Shown here piece after piece: positions 1 to 6,359 of a stretch of 11,447 bases of DNA. Both the position numbers and the translations under genes were made by a program. The notes under the pieces are model-generated. The model did not search any database. It saw nothing but the letters and a program-made list of their open reading frames with translations, and was not told the origin of the DNA. The stretch is from Micrococcales bacterium. GTDB taxonomy: Bacteria > Actinomycetota > Actinomycetes > Actinomycetales > Dermatophilaceae. The stretch spans positions 1 through 11,447 of the forward strand of contig PKWT01000234.1 of the NCBI GenBank assembly GCA_003132125.1, written 5' to 3'. The first letter of the stretch is position 1. Each line of letters opens with the position of its first letter.

Positions 1-38
1 CTAGAGCCCTCCCACCCGGTCTCCTTGCTTCCAAACCA

Positions 39-78
39 CCGAAACCACCGATCGCACGGGGCGATTCGGTGGTTTCGG
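39..78 (-). terminator. Strong hairpin downstream of ilvC, probable terminator
   Basis: Positions 39-50 pair perfectly with 67-78 (CCGAAACCACCG with CGGTGGTTTCGG). An inner 5-base-pair stem, 51-55 with 61-65, follows after a single bulged base at 66 and closes a 5-base loop, giving about 17 base pairs in all. It begins 27 bases beyond the ilvC stop codon. The bases following it on the minus strand (TGGTTTGG) make only a weak U tract, so it may act as a transcript-stabilising 3' hairpin as much as an intrinsic terminator. The left arm contains a tandem 9-base repeat (AAACCACCG at 33-41 and 42-50). Positions 1-38 show nothing else I can name. Confidence 0.6.
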
Positions 79-105
79 CGCAACAAGCGGAGGGGTGTGG
101 AGTGT

Positions 106-1134
106 TCAGCGGGCGGCGGAACCTTCGACGTAGTCGGTGTCGGACGGCTTGATCCAGCTCATCAGCCCGCGCAGCTTGCGCCCCGTCTCCTCGATCGGGT
201 GGGCCGCGCCCTTGGCGCGCAATGCGTTGAACTCTGGTGCGCCCGCGTCCTGGTCGGCGATGAAGCGCTCAGCGAAGGCGCCGCTCTTGATGTCCGCGAG
301 CACGGCCTTCATGTTGTCCTTGACCCGCTCGTCGATGACGCGCGGACCCGAGACATAGTCGCCGTACTCTGCCGTGTCGGAGACCGACCAACGCTGTTTG
401 GCGATGCCACCCTCAACCATCAGGTCAACGATCAGCTTGAGCTCGTGCAGGCACTCGAAGTACGCCACCTCGGGCTGGTAACCAGCCTCGACCAGAGTCT
501 CGAAGCCGTACATGACCAGCTGCGACGCGCCCCCGCACAAAACCGCCTGCTCACCGAACAGGTCAGTCTCGGTCTCCTCGGTGAAGGTCGTCCTGATGCC
601 GCCGGCTCGCAGCCCACCGATCGCCCTGGCATAGGACTTGGCCAGCTCCCAGGCCTTACCGGTCTCGTCCTTCTCGACGGCGACGAGCACCGGAACGCCT
701 CGGCCGTCGACGTACTCACGGCGCACAAGGTGACCTGGCCCCTTGGGGGCCACCATGGCGACATCAACACCGGACGGGGCCTGGATGTAACCGAAACGGA
801 TGTTGAAGCCATGGGCAAAGAACAGTGCCGCACCCTGCTTGAGGTTCGGGGCGATCGACTCGGCATAGACGCTGCGCTGGACCTGGTCCGGGGTCAGGAT
901 CATGACGAGGTCAGATTCCTTGACCGCGTCGGCCACCGAGAGGACCGTCAGTCCCTCGTCCTGCGCCTTTGCCCTGGACCTGCTTCCCTCGGCCAGGCCA
1001 ACCCGAACGTCCACGCCGGAGTCACGCAGGTTCAAGGCGTGAGCGTGGCCCTGACTGCCGTAACCGATCACGGCAACCTTGCGCCCCTGGATCACGGACA
1101 GATCTGCATCGTCGTCATAGAACATTTCGGCCAC
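106..1134 (-). CDS. ilvC: Ketol-acid reductoisomerase (NADP+), class I
   Basis: This enzyme converts acetolactate or acetohydroxybutyrate into the dihydroxy acid by a Mg2+-dependent alkyl shift and NADPH reduction, the second common step of valine and isoleucine synthesis, in the cytoplasm. The 342-residue length is that of the short class I form. The Rossmann motif GYGSQGHA lies at residues 24-31, followed by a basic/Ser-rich cofactor loop around residues 51-54, consistent with NADPH. Expected active-site residues are present: His108 (AHGF), Asp191 and Glu195 (DLFGEQ), and Glu227 and Glu231. I chose the GTG at 1134 because AAGGAG (1141-1146) lies 6 bases upstream; an ATG three codons later is possible but badly spaced. 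It is last in the ilvBNC cluster, 72 bases after ilvN. Confidence 0.97.
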   Translation of the reverse strand: MAEMFYDDDADLSVIQGRKVAVIGYGSQGHAHALNLRDSGVDVRVGLAEGSRSRAKAQDEGLTVLSVADAVKESDLVMILTPDQVQRSVYAESIAPNLKQGAALFFAHGFNIRFGYIQAPSGVDVAMVAPKGPGHLVRREYVDGRGVPVLVAVEKDETGKAWELAKSYARAIGGLRAGGIRTTFTEETETDLFGEQAVLCGGASQLVMYGFETLVEAGYQPEVAYFECLHELKLIVDLMVEGGIAKQRWSVSDTAEYGDYVSGPRVIDERVKDNMKAVLADIKSGAFAERFIADQDAGAPEFNALRAKGAAHPIEETGRKLRGLMSWIKPSDTDYVEGSAAR

Positions 1135-1206
1135 GGTGGGCTCCTTCAGGTGTGTGATGCGTTTGCCTTGACTGCGTTGGGAATGCGTGTCGGAAGTGCT
1201 GTGCGC

Positions 1207-1719
1207 TCAGGCCGACCGCAACGAGCGATCGATGATCGAGCGACCGCCGCGACCGATGGCGACCATGCCGGAGTGCACGAGCTCCTTGATACCGAACGGC
1301 TCCAGGATTCGCAGCAGCGCCTCCAGTTTGTCGCTGTCGCCGGTGGCTTCGATGGTCACCGCATCTGGTGCGACGTCAACGACCTTGGCGCGGAACAGCT
1401 GTGTGGTCTCAAGGATGTGGGAGCGGGTCTGCATGTCGGCCCGGACCTTGACCATGAGGATCGCCCGCTGGACCGAGGCGGTGCGCTCCAGCTCGACGAC
1501 CTTGAGCACCTCGACCAGCTTGTTGAGCTGCTTGGTGACCTGCTCGAGCGGCAGATCCTCGACGTCGACGACGACCGTCATGCGCGACACCTTGGGGTTC
1601 TCGGTCGGTCCGACCGCCAGGGAGTCGATGTTGAACCCCCGCCGCGAGAACAGGCCCGCAATACGGGTCAGGACGCCTGGCTTGTTCTCCACCAGGACTG
1701 ACAGCGTGTGCTTGCTCAT
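1207..1719 (-). CDS. ilvN: Acetolactate synthase small (regulatory) subunit
   Basis: This is the regulatory subunit of acetohydroxyacid synthase; in the family it stimulates the large subunit and confers valine feedback inhibition. It has 170 residues. An N-terminal ACT domain (about residues 4-78) opens with the signature ENKPGVLTRIAGLFSRRGFN. Asn12, Gly15 and Asn30 occupy the positions of the valine-contact residues known in E. coli IlvH, so feedback sensitivity is likely (inference). The ALS_ss C-terminal domain spans about residues 84-160. The ATG at 1719 is preceded by AAAGGG (1728-1733) at an 8-base spacing. It sits 85 bases after ilvB, with a repeat-like, hairpin-capable spacer between them. 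Confidence 0.96.
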   Translation of the reverse strand: MSKHTLSVLVENKPGVLTRIAGLFSRRGFNIDSLAVGPTENPKVSRMTVVVDVEDLPLEQVTKQLNKLVEVLKVVELERTASVQRAILMVKVRADMQTRSHILETTQLFRAKVVDVAPDAVTIEATGDSDKLEALLRILEPFGIKELVHSGMVAIGRGGRSIIDRSLRSA

Positions 1720-1752
1720 CTCAATCGCCCTTTCGGTGCACTGTTCCTGATG

Positions 1753-1815
1753 GCGAGGATGAAACCCCGCTCCGCTCCTCGCTTCGCTTCGATGCTCACG
1801 GCGCCTAATCCTCGC
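1753..1815 (-). repeat. GC-rich repeat-like spacer between ilvB and ilvN with 8-bp inverted repeat
   Basis: The last codons of ilvB and the spacer contain GCGAGGAT (1753-1760) and its perfect complement ATCCTCGC (1808-1815). These enclose a low-complexity block built of GAAGC/GGAGC units (minus strand, about 1768-1792). It resembles degenerate intergenic repeats of high-GC actinobacteria, but copy number cannot be seen from one window. In the mRNA it could fold into a stem with a 47-base internal region between the two subunit genes. Confidence 0.4.
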
Positions 1816-3649
1816 GGTCCCACACGGGCGTCAAGCCGCGGGCAATCTGGATCTGGTCGTTGCTGACCCCGGACGGCACCATCGGCCACACCATCGCATC
1901 GCGGTGGACGACGAAGTCCAGCACGACTGGGACGTCATTGACCTCCATCGCCGCCTTGATGGTCGCATCGACGTCGGCAGCCGAGTCACAGCGCAGTCCC
2001 ATGCATCCATAGGCCTCCGCCAGCTTGACGAAGTCCGGCACCCGAACTTGCTGGTGGCTGGTGTGAAGGTCGGTGTTGGAGTATCGCTCGTTGTAGAACA
2101 GGGTCTGCCACTGGCGGACCATGCCCAGGCTCGAGTTGTTGATGATCGCGACCTTGATCGGGATCTTGTTGATGACGCAGGTCGCCAGCTCCTGGTTGGT
2201 CATCTGGAAGCACCCATCGCCGTCTATGGCCCAGACGGTGCGCTCTGGCTGGGCGACCTTGGCTCCCATGGCGGCCGGCACCGCGAAGCCCATCGTACCC
2301 AGGCCACCGGAGTTGATCCAGCTGTTCGGCCGCTCGTACTGAACGAACTGTGCGGCCCACATCTGGTGCTGGCCCACCCCTGCCACGAAGACCGACTCGG
2401 GTCCGCTGATGGCGCCGATGCGCTCGATGACGTACTGCGGCGACAGCGTCTCATCGTCATGAGGGGTGTAGCCCAGCGGGAAGGTGGCCTTCCACTGAGC
2501 GACCTGGACGCGCCAGTCCTCGTAGTCGGCCGGGCGAACCGCTTCGTTCTCGCCGCCGAGTGCAGCGATGAGATCACTGATGACCTCCTTGCAGTCGCCC
2601 ACGATCGGCACGTCGGCCAGGCGGTTCTTGGAGATCTCGGCCGGGTCGATGTCCGCATGGATGACCTTGGCACCGGGGGCAAACGTCGACAGCTGACCGG
2701 TCACCCGATCGTCGAAGCGAGCGCCGAGCGTGATCAGCAGGTCGGACTTCTGCAGGGCCGTGACGGCAGCCACACTGCCATGCATGCCTGGCATACCGAG
2801 GTGGAGCGGGTGGCTGTCGGGCACGGCGCCACGCGCCATCAACGTGGTGACAACAGGGATCTGGGTCAGGTCGACGAACTGGGCCAGCACTTCGCTGGCG
2901 CGGGAGCGGATGACGCCCCCGCCGACATACAACACCGGACGACGGGCCTCACGGATCAGCCGAGCCGCCTCCCGGATCTGTTTGCCGTGCGGCTTGGCCA
3001 CGGGGCGATACCCGGGCAGGTCGAGCTTGGGCGGCCACACGAAGGTGGTCTCGGCCTGCAGCGCGTCCTTACTGATGTCGACCAGAACCGGACCTGGCCG
3101 GCCGGTTGCGGCGATGTGGAAGGCCTCGGCGATCGCCCGTGGGATGGCGGAGGCGTCGGTGATCAGATAGTTGTGCTTGGTGATCGGCATCGTGATGCCG
3201 CGGATGTCAGCCTCCTGAAAGGCATCGGTACCAATCGATCGGGAGGTGACCTGACCGGTGATGGCGACGATGGGGACCGAGTCCATGTAGGCGTCGGCGA
3301 TCGGCGTGACCAGGTTGGTCGCACCAGGGCCGCTGGTGGCCATGCAGACCCCGACCTTGCCGCTGACCGACGCGTAGCCCTCCGCCGCATGTCCCGCGCC
3401 CTGTTCGTGGCGCACGAGGATGTGCCGCACCGCGGTGGAGTCCAGCAGCGGATCGTATGCCGGCAGGATCGCGCCGCCAGGGATGCCGAAGACCGTGTCG
3501 ACGCCAAGTGCCTCAAGGGACATGACCAGGCTCTGCGCGCCGGTGACCTGAACCGCCGGGACCCGAGCAGCCGGAGACTGGCCGGGGGGGCCGGATGGTT
3601 TGGGGGTCGAGCCAGGCCGGGGGGCCTTGCCTTCCGTCACTGTCGTCAC
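1805..3649 (-). CDS. ilvB: Acetolactate synthase large (catalytic) subunit
   Basis: This thiamine-diphosphate enzyme condenses two pyruvates to acetolactate, or pyruvate with 2-oxobutyrate to acetohydroxybutyrate, the first common step of BCAA synthesis. It has 614 residues. A Pro/Gly-rich, probably disordered leader (about residues 1-34) precedes the N-terminal ThDP domain carrying catalytic Glu82 (RHEQGAGHAAEGYA). The central FAD/DHAP-type domain is about residues 220-365. The C-terminal domain has the ThDP/Mg motif from GDG (477-479) to NN (504-505). Trp514 in VRQWQ matches the herbicide-site tryptophan of the family. The GTG at 3649 has AGGA (3655-3658) 5 bases upstream; a GTG three codons later is an alternative. 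Expression is probably set by the attenuator leader upstream. Confidence 0.97.
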   Translation of the reverse strand: MTTVTEGKAPRPGSTPKPSGPPGQSPAARVPAVQVTGAQSLVMSLEALGVDTVFGIPGGAILPAYDPLLDSTAVRHILVRHEQGAGHAAEGYASVSGKVGVCMATSGPGATNLVTPIADAYMDSVPIVAITGQVTSRSIGTDAFQEADIRGITMPITKHNYLITDASAIPRAIAEAFHIAATGRPGPVLVDISKDALQAETTFVWPPKLDLPGYRPVAKPHGKQIREAARLIREARRPVLYVGGGVIRSRASEVLAQFVDLTQIPVVTTLMARGAVPDSHPLHLGMPGMHGSVAAVTALQKSDLLITLGARFDDRVTGQLSTFAPGAKVIHADIDPAEISKNRLADVPIVGDCKEVISDLIAALGGENEAVRPADYEDWRVQVAQWKATFPLGYTPHDDETLSPQYVIERIGAISGPESVFVAGVGQHQMWAAQFVQYERPNSWINSGGLGTMGFAVPAAMGAKVAQPERTVWAIDGDGCFQMTNQELATCVINKIPIKVAIINNSSLGMVRQWQTLFYNERYSNTDLHTSHQQVRVPDFVKLAEAYGCMGLRCDSAADVDATIKAAMEVNDVPVVLDFVVHRDAMVWPMVPSGVSNDQIQIARGLTPVWDRED

Positions 3650-3717
3650 CGCTTTCCTGTTGAGCGCCTCTTCGGTCCGGTGGGCCGATCCCGCCGGCGA
3701 TCACGGACCTTCTGCAT
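3646..3717 (-). CDS. Possible 23-codon upstream ORF overlapping the ilvB start
   Basis: An ATG at 3717 begins an open frame of 23 codons ending in a TGA that overlaps the ilvB GTG by four bases (GTGA), an arrangement typical of translational coupling. A ribosome-binding-like GAGGGG (3725-3730) lies 7 bases upstream, and that hexamer is also the 3' arm of the attenuator terminator. The predicted peptide starts MQKVRDRRRD and is very basic, with 11 Lys/Arg in 23 residues. It resembles no family I know. A GTG-ACN start always creates a TGA in this frame, so the overlap alone is weak evidence; the well-spaced ribosome-binding site is the better argument. It may not be translated. Confidence 0.25.
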   Translation of the reverse strand: MQKVRDRRRDRPTGPKRRSTGKR

Positions 3718-3718
3718 G

Positions 3719-3753
3719 AAAAAACCCCTCGGTCCGTGGGCGGACATGAGGGG
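3719..3753 (-). terminator. Intrinsic terminator of the ilvB leader (attenuator)
   Basis: Read on the minus strand, CCCCTC (3748-3753) pairs with GAGGGG (3725-3730) and GTCCG (3741-3745) pairs with CGGAC (3732-3736). The loop has four bases and there is a small internal loop (AT against C). Six consecutive U residues follow (3719-3724). This is a complete Rho-independent terminator placed 69 bases before the ilvB start and about 31 bases after the leader-peptide stop, the position expected of an attenuator. The ilvD-ilvB gap contains no competing gene on this strand other than the leader peptide and the possible upstream ORF. Confidence 0.85.
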
Positions 3754-3754
3754 C

Positions 3755-3786
3755 AGCGCACTGACTCAGGGGAGAGCCTGCGCGCT
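3755..3786 (-). promoter_or_regulatory. Hairpin between leader-peptide stop and terminator
   Basis: AGCGCGC (3780-3786), which starts inside the leader-peptide stop codon, pairs with GTGCGCT (3755-3761) over 7 base pairs including one G-U, with an 18-base loop. It ends one base before the terminator stem. A ribosome terminating on the leader would cover its 5' arm, so it could serve as a pause or protector hairpin. I could not find a convincing antiterminator that uses this segment. Confidence 0.4.
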
Positions 3787-3811
3787 AGGGAAGTACGAGG
3801 ATTCGAGCCAC
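3785..3811 (-). CDS. ilvB leader peptide (BCAA attenuator)
   Basis: The minus-strand frame GTG GCT CGA ATC CTC GTA CTT CCC TAG encodes the eight-residue peptide M-A-R-I-L-V-L-P. Ile, Leu, Val and Leu, the three end products of the pathway, are encoded back to back, so a shortage of any charged BCAA tRNA would stall the ribosome there. An intrinsic terminator follows 31 bases after the stop. This matches the attenuation logic demonstrated for ilvBNC in Corynebacterium glutamicum and predicted for other actinobacteria. No ribosome-binding site is well placed for this GTG. The frame is open further upstream, and a GTG at 3829 would give 14 residues. I prefer the short form because a promoter-like sequence would start the transcript at the GTG itself. 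Confidence 0.72.
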   Translation of the reverse strand: MARILVLP

Positions 3812-3817
3812 GAACCC

Positions 3818-3846
3818 ACCGTGGAACACCTTGGTTGCCGTGTCAA
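3818..3846 (-). promoter_or_regulatory. Candidate ilvB leader promoter (leaderless)
   Basis: A perfect -35 consensus TTGACA (3841-3846) is followed at exactly 17 bases by CACGGT (3818-3823). CACGGT keeps only the two most conserved -10 positions (A at 2, T at 6). Six bases further comes the GTG of the leader peptide at 3811. This would place the transcription start at or next to the start codon, giving a leaderless message and explaining the missing ribosome-binding site. The -10 match is poor, so the call rests on the -35 and the spacing. Confidence 0.4.
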
Positions 3847-3881
3847 CAAGCGGGTGCGGGCGATCTCATCATCCGGACGGA

Positions 3882-3892
3882 TTGTCCGACAA
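3882..3892. promoter_or_regulatory. Short palindrome upstream of the ilvB leader
   Basis: TTGTC-C-GACAA is a perfect 11-base inverted repeat, centred about 41 bases upstream of the TTGACA box. It could be a regulator half-site pair or part of an alternative promoter (TTGTCG as -35 on the minus strand). No regulator gene is nearby to support either reading. Confidence 0.2.
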
Positions 3893-3935
3893 ATGGACTT
3901 TCTGCGAGGAACACCAAGCACCGGCGGTGACAACA

Positions 3936-3961
3936 ACTGGGAGTACCGACCACTGGGAGTA
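3936..3961 (-). repeat. Two direct repeats directly after the ilvD stop codon
   Basis: On the minus strand the decamer TACTCCCAGT occurs twice with a 16-base period (3952-3961 and 3936-3945). The first copy begins immediately after the ilvD TGA at 3962. Purpose unknown; it could be a protein or RNA-binding repeat in the ilvD 3' end or simply a small duplication. Confidence 0.5.
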
Positions 3962-5680
3962 TCAACCACAGACCGCTCCCCCTGCGGCGCTGCCCACAAG
4001 CTTGCGGTACTTGGCCAGGACACCGCGGGGGTACTTGGGAGCCGGCGGGGTGAAGCCGACGGCCCGCCCCGCCAACGCTTCTGGCGTGACATCGATGTCG
4101 AGCGTTCCTGCCGCGACGTCGAGGCGGATCCGGTCACCGTCCTGGACGAAAGCGATGGGTCCGCCGTCGACCGCCTCGGGAGCCACGTGCCCGACACACA
4201 GGCCCGTCGTGCCCCCGGAGAATCGACCGTCGGTCAACAACAGCACGTCCTTGCCGAGACCCGCGCCCTTGATGGCACCGGTGACCGCCAGCATCTCGCG
4301 CATGCCCGGCCCGCCCTTGGGTCCTTCATAACGGATGACCACGACGTCGCCGGCCACCACCGAGCCGTTCGCGACGGCGTCCATCGCCGCTCGCTCGCCG
4401 TCGAAGACTCTTGCGCTGCCCTCGAATACGTCTGTGTCAAAGCCGGCAGACTTGACGACCGCTCCCTCGGGAGCCAGCGAACCACGCAGGATCGTCAGGC
4501 CCCCGGTCCTGTGGATCGGCTCGGACATGGCGCGCAGCACGAGACCGTCGGGGTCCGGCGGGCGCACGTCGGAGAGGTTCTCCGCGACGGTACGGCCCGT
4601 GACCGTCAGGCAGTCACCATGCAGCAGACCAGCGTCGAGCAGGGCCTTCATGACAACAGGGACTCCGCCGACCCGGTCGATGTCGGTCATGACGAACTGG
4701 CCGAACGGCTTGACGTCGGCCAGGTGCGGGACCGTGGCCCCGATCCTGGCAAAATCGTCCAGCGACAGCTCGACCTCAGCTTCGTTCGCGATCGCCAGAA
4801 GGTGCAGCACCGCGTTGGTCGAGCCGCCGAGGGCCATGACCACGGCGATGGCGTTCTCGAACGCCTCCTTGGTCATGATCTGTCGGGCCGTGATGCCTCG
4901 GCGCAGCAGCTCGACGACCGCCTCGCCAGACTTGCGGGCGAACGTGTCCCGGCGACGGTCGGTGGCCGGCGGCGCGGCGCTGCCGGGCAGTGACATCCCG
5001 ATGGCTTCTGCCACGCAGGCCATCGTGTTGGCGGTGTACATGCCGCCACAGGCCCCCTCGCCTGGGCAGATCGCACGTTCGATGGCGTCGACGTCGTCAC
5101 GGCTCATTCGGCCCGCTGCGCAAGCCCCGACGGCCTCGAAGGCGTCGATGATGGTGACCGTTCGCTCCGACCCGTCGCTCATCCTGGCGATTCCCGGAAG
5201 GATCGTCCCGGCATACAGGAAGACGCTCGCCAGATCGAGACGTGCAGCGGCCATCAGCATGCCCGGCAGCGACTTGTCGCAGCCGGCCAGCAGGACTGAG
5301 CCGTCTAGCCGTTCAGCCTGCATGACGGTCTCGACGGAGTCGGCGATGATCTCGCGGCTGACCAGCGAGAAGTGCATGCCCTCGTGGCCCATCGAGATGC
5401 CGTCACTGACGCTGATGGTGCCGAACTCCAGCGGGTAGCCGCCCGCGGCGTGAACGCCGTCCTTGACCGCCTTCGCGAGCCGGTCGAGGGACAGGTTGCA
5501 GGGAGTGATCTCGTTCCAGGAGCTGGCAACGCCGATCTGAGGCTTGACCCAGTCGTCGTCGCCCATTCCGACGGCACGGAGCATGCCACGGGCGGCTGCC
5601 TTCTCGAGTCCGTCGGTGACGTCGCGGCTGCGCGGCTTGATGTCGGGCTGACTGGAGGATGCGGTCGGACTCTGGGTCAT
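3962..5680 (-). CDS. ilvD: Dihydroxy-acid dehydratase
   Basis: IlvD dehydrates 2,3-dihydroxy-isovalerate and 2,3-dihydroxy-methylvalerate to the 2-oxo acids, the third common BCAA step. It has 572 residues. Cys61 (PCN), Cys134 (GCDKSLPGM) and Cys211 (ACGGMYTANTM) match the iron-sulfur cluster ligands of the IlvD/Edd family. GPKGGPGMREM (453-463) and TDGRFSGGTTG (483-493, with the proposed catalytic Ser488) are intact. The three spaced cysteines favour the [2Fe-2S] type. The ATG at 5680 has no ribosome-binding site but has TAGAAT six bases upstream, which suggests leaderless initiation. It is the first gene of the ilv locus, 312 bases before ilvB. Confidence 0.97.
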   Translation of the reverse strand: MTQSPTASSSQPDIKPRSRDVTDGLEKAAARGMLRAVGMGDDDWVKPQIGVASSWNEITPCNLSLDRLAKAVKDGVHAAGGYPLEFGTISVSDGISMGHEGMHFSLVSREIIADSVETVMQAERLDGSVLLAGCDKSLPGMLMAAARLDLASVFLYAGTILPGIARMSDGSERTVTIIDAFEAVGACAAGRMSRDDVDAIERAICPGEGACGGMYTANTMACVAEAIGMSLPGSAAPPATDRRRDTFARKSGEAVVELLRRGITARQIMTKEAFENAIAVVMALGGSTNAVLHLLAIANEAEVELSLDDFARIGATVPHLADVKPFGQFVMTDIDRVGGVPVVMKALLDAGLLHGDCLTVTGRTVAENLSDVRPPDPDGLVLRAMSEPIHRTGGLTILRGSLAPEGAVVKSAGFDTDVFEGSARVFDGERAAMDAVANGSVVAGDVVVIRYEGPKGGPGMREMLAVTGAIKGAGLGKDVLLLTDGRFSGGTTGLCVGHVAPEAVDGGPIAFVQDGDRIRLDVAAGTLDIDVTPEALAGRAVGFTPPAPKYPRGVLAKYRKLVGSAAGGAVCG

Positions 5681-5686
5681 GCCGGG

Positions 5687-5715
5687 ATTCTATGACCCCG
5701 TCCACAGGCTGAAAC
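5687..5715 (-). promoter_or_regulatory. Predicted ilvD promoter, leaderless type
   Basis: TAGAAT (5687-5692) is a close -10 match and ends exactly six bases before the ilvD ATG. GTTTCA (5710-5715), 17 bases upstream of it, is a partial -35 match. No Shine-Dalgarno sequence lies between them, so the transcript probably begins on or beside the AUG. Confidence 0.55.
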
Positions 5716-5745
5716 TTCGATCTCGCTCTGCGGACGTCGCCAACG

Positions 5746-5787
5746 CTGGTTCAGCCTCGCGGTGAACCCCTGGCTCAGCCTCGCGGT
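5746..5787. repeat. 24-base-period direct repeat spanning the SixA stop codon
   Basis: CTGGYTCAGCCTCGCGGT occurs at 5746-5763 and 5770-5787, differing at one base. It duplicates the last codons of the phosphatase gene, so the same frame beyond the stop would again read Pro-Arg-Gly-stop. The copies also create a 6-base-pair stem-loop on the minus strand (5763-5768 with 5748-5753), which has no U tract. Confidence 0.6.
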
Positions 5788-6323
5788 ACGACGAACTCGC
5801 GAAGGCGAGCCATCTCGGGTGACAGAGCTGCCCAGCGACCCTCGAACCCGAGAACCGCGAGGCCAGAGGTGGGGAAGCCCTGCGAAAGACGTTCCGCGGC
5901 GTCAGCGGACCCTGCGCCGTCCCGAGCGAGCGCCGTTGCCAGCACGGGGATCCCGGGGGCGTGCCCGATCATCAGGACGGTGTTGACCGAGTCCGGAACC
6001 TCCCGCAGCACGTCCATCAGGCTGGCCGCGCTGCCGTCGTAGATGCGCGTGTCAAGGCGGGCGTCCGTGACGGAAGCTCCGCCGGCACAGACCACGTCGA
6101 GGGTCTGACGTGTTCGCTCGGAGGTCGAGCACAGTGCAAGGTCGAGAACACTCGACGGGAGCACTCCCGCTTGCACCGCATCACGCAACCACTCGCCCAC
6201 GGCGCGGGCGTCCTTGCGTCCCCGGGGTGCCAGCTTGCGCTCGTGATCCGGCTTGCCCGGCGCTTGCTCGGCCTTTGCATGACGCAGCAAGAGCAGGGTG
6301 CGCTCGATCGTCGGCTTCGTCAT
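5775..6323 (-). CDS. SixA-like histidine phosphatase family protein
   Basis: This is a member of the histidine phosphatase (phosphoglycerate-mutase-like) superfamily, SixA group. It has 182 residues and no signal peptide, so it is probably cytoplasmic. The RHG-type motif LLRHAKAE places the phosphate-accepting His at 15 with Arg14. Arg70 lies in CSTSERTRQT, and the second catalytic His121 in MIGHAPG. The SixA archetype in E. coli dephosphorylates phosphohistidine; the substrate here cannot be read from sequence. The ATG at 6323 has a GGGGGA about 10 bases upstream, a slightly long spacing. It is the last gene of the presumed four-gene unit, 36 bases after the MoaD-like gene. Confidence 0.85.
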   Translation of the reverse strand: MTKPTIERTLLLLRHAKAEQAPGKPDHERKLAPRGRKDARAVGEWLRDAVQAGVLPSSVLDLALCSTSERTRQTLDVVCAGGASVTDARLDTRIYDGSAASLMDVLREVPDSVNTVLMIGHAPGIPVLATALARDGAGSADAAERLSQGFPTSGLAVLGFEGRWAALSPEMARLREFVVPRG

Positions 6324-6359
6324 GTCACGAGCATCCCCCGGATCCAGGGATCCAGCGAG

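Noticed and set aside
25..1701. A long plus-strand frame antisense to ilvC and ilvN
   Set aside because: Same reason: it covers two certain genes and its protein is low-complexity with no recognisable family.
3736..3930. A 64-codon plus-strand ORF in the ilvD-ilvB gap
   Set aside because: It lies antisense to the leader peptide and terminator, starts inside the terminator loop with GTG, and has no ribosome-binding site or family resemblance.
3650..3961. T-box or other tRNA-sensing riboswitch in the ilvB leader
   Set aside because: I saw no T-box consensus or specifier-loop architecture; the short BCAA-codon peptide explains the terminator better.
1904..4993. A plus-strand open frame of about 1000 codons lying antisense to ilvB and ilvD
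   Set aside because: It is the mirror of strongly recognisable ilv genes, crosses the leader region and shows no domain; high-GC codon use keeps such frames open.
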